Shown here piece by piece: positions 12,625 to 17,259 of a DNA stretch of 17,259 nucleotides. The DNA is from JACPAP01 sp035287045. Its GTDB lineage: Bacteria; Gemmatimonadota; Gemmatimonadetes; Gemmatimonadales; GWC2-71-9. Under the pieces are notes generated by a model. It made no database searches, was not told where the DNA came from, and saw only the letters and a list, made by a program, of their open reading frames with translations. The DNA is taken from NCBI GenBank assembly GCA_035287045.1, contig DATECF010000106.1, positions 1 through 17,259 on the forward strand. The letters are read 5' to 3'. Positions within the stretch are counted from its first letter, which is position 1. Each line of letters opens with the position of its first letter. Made by a program: the position numbers and the translations under genes.

Positions 12625-13790
12625 CCGGAGTCGAGCTGTTCCCTGCCTGGCGCGACCGCTCCCTCGACGACCTGCTATACGAATGTCGTGAGCTGGTGGA
12701 GGACACCACGTTCCCCACGGTCAAACGGTGGCGCGATGCCGGCGGCAAGGTGGTGGGGCACTTCCAGGTGTATTTCCCCGAGGAGATCGCGCACGCCGCC
12801 GGTGCGTTGCCGTTCAAGGTGCGAGGAGCCCCGCTGGACGCCACGCAGGCCGACTCGCACTTCGGCTCCTACCTCTGCTCGATCCTCAAGACCTCGCTGG
12901 AGCTGGCCCTGTCGGGCCGGGTGGAGCTGGACCTGTTCGTGACCCACCCCATCTGCGACGCGGCCCGGAACCTGGCCGGCGTGTGGGGGCGGAACGTCAC
13001 GTATCCCTGCCAGATCCTGTACCTCCCCCAGAACCCCAACTCGGCGCACGCGGTGGAGTACCTCCGGGGAGAGTATGACCGGTTGCGCCGGACCATCGAG
13101 CCCATCACCGGCTGCGCCGTGACCGACGAGGCGCTGTGCCACTCGCTGGGCGTGTACAACGACAACCGCGCGCTGTTGCGCGAGCTGTACGCCATCCGCC
13201 GTGAGGCCCCGTGGCTGGTGGCCGCCGACGAGGCCTACGTGCTGATGGCCGTCGGGGGATTGATCCGGCGTGAGGAGCACAATGCGCTGCTGCGCCACGT
13301 GCTGCCCTTGCTCCGGGCCCGCCACGCCAAGCGACAGGACCGCATCCGCGTGGTGTTTGAAGGCGGTTTCTGCGAGCAACCGCCGCTGGACCTGATCCGC
13401 GCGATTGGGCGGTCCTGCTACGTGGTGGACGACGACCTGCTGATCGGGCTGCGCTGGCTGTTGACGGACGTGGCGCCGAATGGCGACCCGCTCCGCGCCC
13501 TGGCGGAGGCCTACACCGAACGCTCGGCCTACAGCCCGGTGCAACACGATCTGCGCAAGCCCAAAGAGGACATGCTGCTCAAGCGGATCCGCGAATCAGG
13601 CGCGCAGGCCGCGATCATCACGGCCGCCAAGATGTGTGAGCCGGGCCTCGAAGAGCAGGTGGCGTACACCAAGGCGCTGGAGCGGGAGAACATCCCGTAC
13701 TTCGTGAGCGAGTTCGAAGAAAACATGACGAGCTTCGATCAGCTGGAGATCCAACTGGAGACGTTCGTCGAGAACATCCTCTTTGACTGA
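12621..13790 (+). CDS. bcrC: Benzoyl-CoA reductase subunit C (2-hydroxyacyl-CoA dehydratase family)
   Basis: This 389-residue protein belongs to the HgdB/BcrC family, whose members hold a [4Fe-4S] cluster next to the substrate. Family marks include GKVVGHFQVYFPEEIAHAAG (42-61), DSHFGSYLCSILKTSLE (78-94), THPICDAARN (108-117) and RIRVVFEGGFCEQPPLDLI in the C-terminal half. Candidate cluster cysteines are among Cys86, Cys112, Cys130, Cys251 and Cys339. Together with BcrB it forms the part of the enzyme that reduces the aromatic ring. The start is GTG at 12621, overlapping the dch stop; the frame stays open far upstream inside dch but that part is a shadow. Length and order (C before B) agree with Thauera bcrCBAD and with bzdNO of Azoarcus. 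Confidence 0.88.
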   Translation: MTGVELFPAWRDRSLDDLLYECRELVEDTTFPTVKRWRDAGGKVVGHFQVYFPEEIAHAAGALPFKVRGAPLDATQADSHFGSYLCSILKTSLELALSGRVELDLFVTHPICDAARNLAGVWGRNVTYPCQILYLPQNPNSAHAVEYLRGEYDRLRRTIEPITGCAVTDEALCHSLGVYNDNRALLRELYAIRREAPWLVAADEAYVLMAVGGLIRREEHNALLRHVLPLLRARHAKRQDRIRVVFEGGFCEQPPLDLIRAIGRSCYVVDDDLLIGLRWLLTDVAPNGDPLRALAEAYTERSAYSPVQHDLRKPKEDMLLKRIRESGAQAAIITAAKMCEPGLEEQVAYTKALERENIPYFVSEFEENMTSFDQLEIQLETFVENILFD

Positions 13791-13799
13791 GGGCCGAGC

Positions 13800-15101
13800 A
13801 TGAGTGATGGGTTGAGGGCGTCCGCCATCGTGGGGCGCGGTAATGCGGACGGAGCGCGCCTGTTCCGGGAGTGGTTTGACGACCTGAACCGGGCGGCCGA
13901 GGCGGGAACGCCGTCGGCGTACGTGTTCGTAATGGGCAGTCTGGCCGAGCTGCTCCGGGTATTCGATTTCCCCATCGTGTTCCCCGAGATCAACTCGCTC
14001 CAGACCGCCGTCCGTCGCGTGGCCCACGAATACCTGACCGAAGCCGAGGACTACGGCTATTCGCCCGATATCTGCGGCTACGTGAAGGCGGACGTAGCGG
14101 TGCAGCTCAGGGGCGGCCAACACCCCATGGGCCGGATCCCCAAGCCGGGGATCGCGGTCTACACCAACGCCTGCAACACCTACATCAAGTGGGCCGAGAT
14201 CTGGGAGCGGATGTACCACGTGCCGACGTTCACGATCGACGTGCCGGGCTCGCGCGCCGCCGGCCTTACGCCGGGGCGGGGCGACGTGGACTACGAGAAC
14301 GACCGGCGGTACGTGGCGGCCCAGCTCGCGGAGTTGATCCCGGTGTGCGAGCGCGTGTCCGGCGTCCGGTTCGACATCGACCGGCTGCGCGAGCACATGG
14401 CTCACGCCAACGCGATGAGCGCGGCCTGGCGCGACCTGCTGGCCTTGAACCAGAGCCGCCCATCGGTCTTCAACGCCCTGTCCGACGGCACCATCTACCT
14501 GGGCGTGTCCAACGGATTCCGCGGCACGGCCGCGGGCGCGGCCTACTTCGACGATCTGGTCGAAGAGATGCAATACAAGGCCGAACACGGCATCGGCACG
14601 CTGACGGACGAGAAGTACCGCCTGCTGTTCGTGGGCGTGCCCTGCTATCCGATCTTCCGCCGGTTCGGCGAATTGTTTACCGAATGGGGCGGGACCTTCG
14701 TGAGCTCGACCTATCTCTGGTTCGCGTCGGGCGGCTCCCACGTGGGATTCCAGTACGACCTGAGCCACCCCCTGGAGAGCCTGGCCGAGGGGCTGCTGGT
14801 CAACGTGCGGGAGGCGATGGACGCGATGTTTTTCCAGACGCAGGCGCTGGCCACGATGCTCGACGAGTTCTCCGCGGACGGCGTGGTGTTTCACCCGATC
14901 AAGAGCTGCCGCACGGTGTCCACCGGCCTGGCGGACAACCGCCGGGCCCTGATGGCGGCGCGGGACGTGGCGACGCTGTTCATCGAGTCGGACCTGATGG
15001 ACCGCCGGGTGGTATCCGAGGCCCAACTCAAGAACCGGGTGGATGCGTTCTTCGAGGGGTTGGCTTCCAGGCGGCATCAGGCCGTCGCGGCCGGGAGGTA
15101 A
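13800..15101 (+). CDS. bcrB: Benzoyl-CoA reductase subunit B (2-hydroxyacyl-CoA dehydratase family)
   Basis: This 433-residue protein is the second HgdA/BcrB-like subunit. Marks include VFDFPIVFPEINSLQTA (54-70), DICGYVKAD (90-98), YTNACNTYIKWAEIW (121-135), RLLFVGVPCYPIFRRF, and a C-terminal segment with HPIKSCRTVSTGLADNR. Cys92 and Cys125, with a later Cys, are likely cluster ligands. Its length fits the larger of the two catalytic subunits. The ATG at 13800 lies nine bases after the bcrC stop. The stop is followed directly by a gene for a membrane glutaredoxin-like protein, a break in the usual bcrCBAD order. The pairing with two different ATPase subunits downstream favours benzoyl-CoA reductase over 2-hydroxyacyl-CoA dehydratases, which use a single activator. 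Confidence 0.88.
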   Translation: MSDGLRASAIVGRGNADGARLFREWFDDLNRAAEAGTPSAYVFVMGSLAELLRVFDFPIVFPEINSLQTAVRRVAHEYLTEAEDYGYSPDICGYVKADVAVQLRGGQHPMGRIPKPGIAVYTNACNTYIKWAEIWERMYHVPTFTIDVPGSRAAGLTPGRGDVDYENDRRYVAAQLAELIPVCERVSGVRFDIDRLREHMAHANAMSAAWRDLLALNQSRPSVFNALSDGTIYLGVSNGFRGTAAGAAYFDDLVEEMQYKAEHGIGTLTDEKYRLLFVGVPCYPIFRRFGELFTEWGGTFVSSTYLWFASGGSHVGFQYDLSHPLESLAEGLLVNVREAMDAMFFQTQALATMLDEFSADGVVFHPIKSCRTVSTGLADNRRALMAARDVATLFIESDLMDRRVVSEAQLKNRVDAFFEGLASRRHQAVAAGR

Positions 15102-15105
15102 AACC

Positions 15106-15606
15106 ATGCCGACCATGAAACAAGAGTGCCCGCTGGTGCTGGTCTGGCTCACCTGGGTCGGCGTTCCGGCGCTGGCGCTGCTGGTCGGCATCAAGACCGG
15201 ATGGGCCGGGGGCGTGCTGGTGCTCATGGTGGGCGTGGCCGCCCAGGTCGCATACCTGCGGTGGTTCCCGCGCATGTCGCGCATGATGGGATACGGCTCG
15301 GTGGCCGACGTGGTCGCCGGCACGCCGGCGGCGCTGCCCGGCCGGCCCCGCGTCACACTGTACACCGCGAGCGTGTGTCCCTTCTGCCCGATCATGCGGC
15401 GGCGCCTCGCGTCGCTGCGGCGGGTGTTGGATTTCGAGCTCGAGGAAATCGACGTCACGTTTCGGCCCGAGCTGGTGCGGCGGAATGGCTTCCGCAGCGT
15501 GCCGGTAATAGAGGCCGCGGGGATGCACCTGGTGGGCAACGCCACGTCCGCGGACCTGACCGCGTTCCTCACGAAGGTCGTGGGGCAACCGGCTCTGGGG
15601 AGCTGA
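15106..15606 (+). CDS. Membrane-anchored glutaredoxin-like protein within the bcr operon
   Basis: This 166-residue protein starts with two hydrophobic helices (near residues 9-28 and 33-52) and continues with a glutaredoxin/thioredoxin-fold domain. That domain has the strand VTLYTASV, the active site Cys91-Pro-Phe-Cys94 and the cis-Pro loop SVPVIE (131-136). The orientation is not certain; a short hairpin anchor with both ends inside would put the redox domain in the cytoplasm. The ATG at 15106 follows GGGAGG with a seven-base gap, and that ribosome site overlaps the end of bcrB. Its place between bcrB and bcrD suggests a role in reductase assembly, protection or electron delivery, none of which is shown by the sequence. 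Confidence 0.8.
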   Translation: MPTMKQECPLVLVWLTWVGVPALALLVGIKTGWAGGVLVLMVGVAAQVAYLRWFPRMSRMMGYGSVADVVAGTPAALPGRPRVTLYTASVCPFCPIMRRRLASLRRVLDFELEEIDVTFRPELVRRNGFRSVPVIEAAGMHLVGNATSADLTAFLTKVVGQPALGS

Positions 15607-15613
15607 GCGACCC

Positions 15614-16432
15614 ATGGCCTACGCGGCGGGTGTGGATGTGGGTTCCACGCAAACCAAGGCGGTCATCATCGGCGAGGACCAGGCCATCGTGAGCCGCTCG
15701 CTGGTGGATACCGGGGCCAACGTGACGCGCGCGGCGGAGCACGCGTTCCAGGAGGCGCTCCAGGCCGGCGATCTCCGGGAAGAAGAGGTGGAGTACGTGG
15801 TGGGCACCGGGTACGGGCGCTACAAGGTGACGTTTGGAAACACCCAGGTCACGGAGATCAGCTGCCATGGGCGTGGAGCGGTGCACATGTTCCCCAGCAC
15901 GCGAACCGTGCTGGACATGGGTGGCCAGGACACCAAGGCGATCCGGGTGGCGCCCAGCGGCGAGATCGTGGACTTCTGCATGAACGACAAGTGCGCGGCC
16001 GGCACCGGGCGGTTTCTGGGGGCGGCGGCCAGCGCGCTGGAGCTGCCGCTCAACGAGCTCGGGCCCACGGCGCTCCGCGGCGAGCGGCCGGTCAAGATCA
16101 GCACCACCTGCACCGTGTTCGCCGAGTCCGAGGTGTTGTCCTGGCTGGGCAAGGGCAAAAGAATAGAGGACATCCTGCTTGGGGTGCATCAGTCCATCGC
16201 CCAGCGGTCGGTGGGGCTGCTGCGCCGCGTGGGCATCGATCCGGAAGTGACCTTCACCGGCGGCGTGGCCCGGAACCCGGCGATGATCGCCGCGCTCAAC
16301 CAGCGCTTGGAGCTACGCGTCAACGTGAGCGAGGAATCCCACTACATCGGCGCCCTGGGCGCCGCGCTGTTCGCGCGGGATCACATCCTGAGCAGCCGTA
16401 CGCCCGCAGATGACGGCGGCATAGCGGCATGA
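15614..16432 (+). CDS. bcrD: Benzoyl-CoA reductase ATPase subunit, D-type (ASKHA fold)
   Basis: This 272-residue protein belongs to the BcrA/BcrD/HgdC ATPase family, which couples ATP hydrolysis to raising an electron to very low potential. The phosphate loop GVDVGSTQTK (6-15), DMGGQDTK (101-108) and VTFTGGVARNP (212-222) frame the ATP site. Cys127 (NDKCAAGTG) and Cys166 (STTCTVFAESEV) are the ligands with which two monomers share one [4Fe-4S] cluster; HgdC has them at the same numbers. The length is close to Thauera BcrD (about 280). The ATG at 15614 lies eight bases after the previous stop. The last codons and the stop lie in an 8-bp tandem repeat, so the C-terminus is probably recent and variable. 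Confidence 0.87.
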   Translation: MAYAAGVDVGSTQTKAVIIGEDQAIVSRSLVDTGANVTRAAEHAFQEALQAGDLREEEVEYVVGTGYGRYKVTFGNTQVTEISCHGRGAVHMFPSTRTVLDMGGQDTKAIRVAPSGEIVDFCMNDKCAAGTGRFLGAAASALELPLNELGPTALRGERPVKISTTCTVFAESEVLSWLGKGKRIEDILLGVHQSIAQRSVGLLRRVGIDPEVTFTGGVARNPAMIAALNQRLELRVNVSEESHYIGALGAALFARDHILSSRTPADDGGIAA

Positions 16433-16472
16433 CGGCATAGCGGCATGACGGCATAACGGCATAACGGCATGG
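16417..16472 (+). repeat. Seven-copy 8-bp tandem repeat (CGGCATRR)
   Basis: Seven contiguous units begin with CGGCAT and end with AG, GA, AG, GA, AA, AA and GG. The first two units encode the last residues of the D-type ATPase subunit and contain its TGA stop (16430-16432); the rest fill the gap before the next gene, whose ATG is at 16489. Because eight is not a multiple of three, gain or loss of a unit ahead of the stop would shift the frame of the C-terminus; change beyond it would only alter spacing. Confidence 0.9.
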
Positions 16473-16488
16473 AAGGGAGCAGGGGCGC

Positions 16489-17259
16489 ATGAGCTGTACC
16501 GCGGGGATCGACGTCGGCTCGACGTACACCAAGGCCGTGCTGCTGTCGGAGGACGGGCAGCTGCTGGCCCGGGCCATGGAGCCGACCGGGTTCAAGCTGG
16601 GCGTGACGGCGGAGCGGGTGCTGCACCGGGTGATGGACGAGCGGGGGCTGGTGGCGGAGGACGTGCGCTACATCGTGGCGACGGGGTTCGGCCGGCATCA
16701 GGTCGCGATCGGCGACGTGCAGGTCACCGATCTCACAGCCGGCGCCCGCGGCGCGGCGTTCCTGTTCCCCGGCACCCGGACCATTCTCGACGTGGGCGGC
16801 CAGACCATGAAGGCGAACCGGGTGGACGAACGGGCCAGGGTGCGGTCCTTCCGGCTCAACGACAAGTGCGCGGCCGGGACCGGAGCGTTTCTGGAGAAGA
16901 CGGCCCGCTACATGGGGTACTCGACCACCGAGATCGGGCCGCTGGTGGCGACGTCCAAAGAGGCGGTGCCCATCTCGGGCGTGTGCGCGGTGTTCGCCGA
17001 GTCCGAGGTGATCAACCAGCTCTCCCAGGGGGCCGCTCCCGCGGACATCATGCACGGGGCCATTGTCTCTCTGGTGGGCCGGTCGCTGCAGCTGATGAAA
17101 CGCGTGGGCATGGAGCCCGAGTTCACGCTGATCGGCGGGATTCTCCGGTTCGAGCGGATGGTGGACGTGGTGCGCGAGCATCTGGGCGCCGCCGTCAACC
17201 TGCCGCAGGGCGACCTGGTGCAGTTCGTCTCGGCGCTGGGCGCCGCGGTGCTGGGCCGG
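16489..17259 (+). CDS. bcrA: Benzoyl-CoA reductase ATPase subunit, A-type (ASKHA fold; 3' end outside window)
   Basis: The frame is open from an ATG at 16489 to the last base (257 codons), so the C-terminus is missing. It is homologous to the preceding subunit: GIDVGSTYTK (6-15), DVGGQTMK (101-108), Cys127 in NDKCAAGTG, Cys166 in SGVCAVFAESEV, and FTLIGGILR (212-220). The two would form the ATP-hydrolysing heterodimer. The segments GAFLEKTARYMG and SLVGRSLQLMKRVGMEPEF look like BcrA/BzdP subunits. The fold is nearly complete at the edge (FVSALGAAVLG), so it is either a short BzdP-like subunit or carries an extra C-terminal part as in Thauera BcrA (about 438 residues). AGGGG lies close before the ATG and GGAAGGG further up. 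Asp of GGQD in the sister subunit is Thr here. Confidence 0.85.
   Translation, partial: MSCTAGIDVGSTYTKAVLLSEDGQLLARAMEPTGFKLGVTAERVLHRVMDERGLVAEDVRYIVATGFGRHQVAIGDVQVTDLTAGARGAAFLFPGTRTILDVGGQTMKANRVDERARVRSFRLNDKCAAGTGAFLEKTARYMGYSTTEIGPLVATSKEAVPISGVCAVFAESEVINQLSQGAAPADIMHGAIVSLVGRSLQLMKRVGMEPEFTLIGGILRFERMVDVVREHLGAAVNLPQGDLVQFVSALGAAVLGR

Noticed and set aside
13596..15572. 658-codon open frame on the minus strand
   Set aside because: It is antisense to bcrC, bcrB and the glutaredoxin gene and has no recognisable domain; GC-rich codon bias keeps it open.
12621..17259. 2-hydroxyacyl-CoA dehydratase with activator rather than benzoyl-CoA reductase
   Set aside because: Two different ATPase subunits plus Oah- and Dch-like genes in one operon fit benzoyl-CoA reductase; dehydratases use a single activator type.

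Overview
The window is GC-rich throughout and almost wholly coding, with short gaps and many ATGA/GTGA stop-start overlaps. It reads as chromosome of an uncultured, facultatively anaerobic, environmental bacterium. The taxon cannot be fixed from the sequence. The small lipoprotein at 1674-2048 and the propeller protein at the left edge resemble, from memory, proteins of Gemmatimonadota-like soil bacteria, but this is only a hint. I see no phage, IS element, CRISPR, tRNA or rRNA.

Layout. (1) 1-2048 holds a truncated secreted beta-propeller (-), a CDP-alcohol phosphatidyltransferase (-) and a small lipoprotein (+). (2) 2045-5840 (-) is a compact six-gene operon, in transcription order: an Rrf2/NsrR-like Fe-S regulator, a one-helix membrane peptide, a CuA subunit II, a heme-copper oxidase subunit I, a second one-helix peptide and a SCO copper chaperone. 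Subunit I keeps every heme and CuB histidine but has Gln where oxygen-reducing A/B-type enzymes have the active-site Tyr. Together with the regulator this suggests an NO reductase of the recently described CuA-bearing kind. (3) 5841-5965 is an AT-rich divergent control region. (4) 5966-9428 (+) holds a three-part fusion (di-heme cytochrome b, two [4Fe-4S] clusters, MvhD-like domain), a membrane-anchored protein of unknown function and a tryptophanase. (5) 9456-17259 (+) holds an operator-like inverted repeat, a TetR regulator and a benzoyl-CoA degradation operon: oah, an SDR, dch, bcrC, bcrB, a membrane glutaredoxin, bcrD and bcrA (cut by the window end).

How the genes fit together. The right half encodes ATP-dependent (class I) benzoyl-CoA reductase plus the modified beta-oxidation steps down to ring opening. 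Class I enzymes are typical of facultative anaerobes such as denitrifiers, which agrees with the probable NO reductase next door. The cytochrome b/ferredoxin/MvhD fusion could join the quinone pool to low-potential electron carriers, a recurring need in benzoyl-CoA reduction. That link is inference.

Unusual points: the Tyr-less oxidase behind an NsrR-like regulator; the cytochrome b-MvhD fusion; a zinc ribbon on the end of Oah; an SDR where a zinc-type alcohol dehydrogenase (Had) would be expected; a membrane glutaredoxin inside the bcr operon; and a seven-copy 8-bp tandem repeat across the bcrD stop codon.
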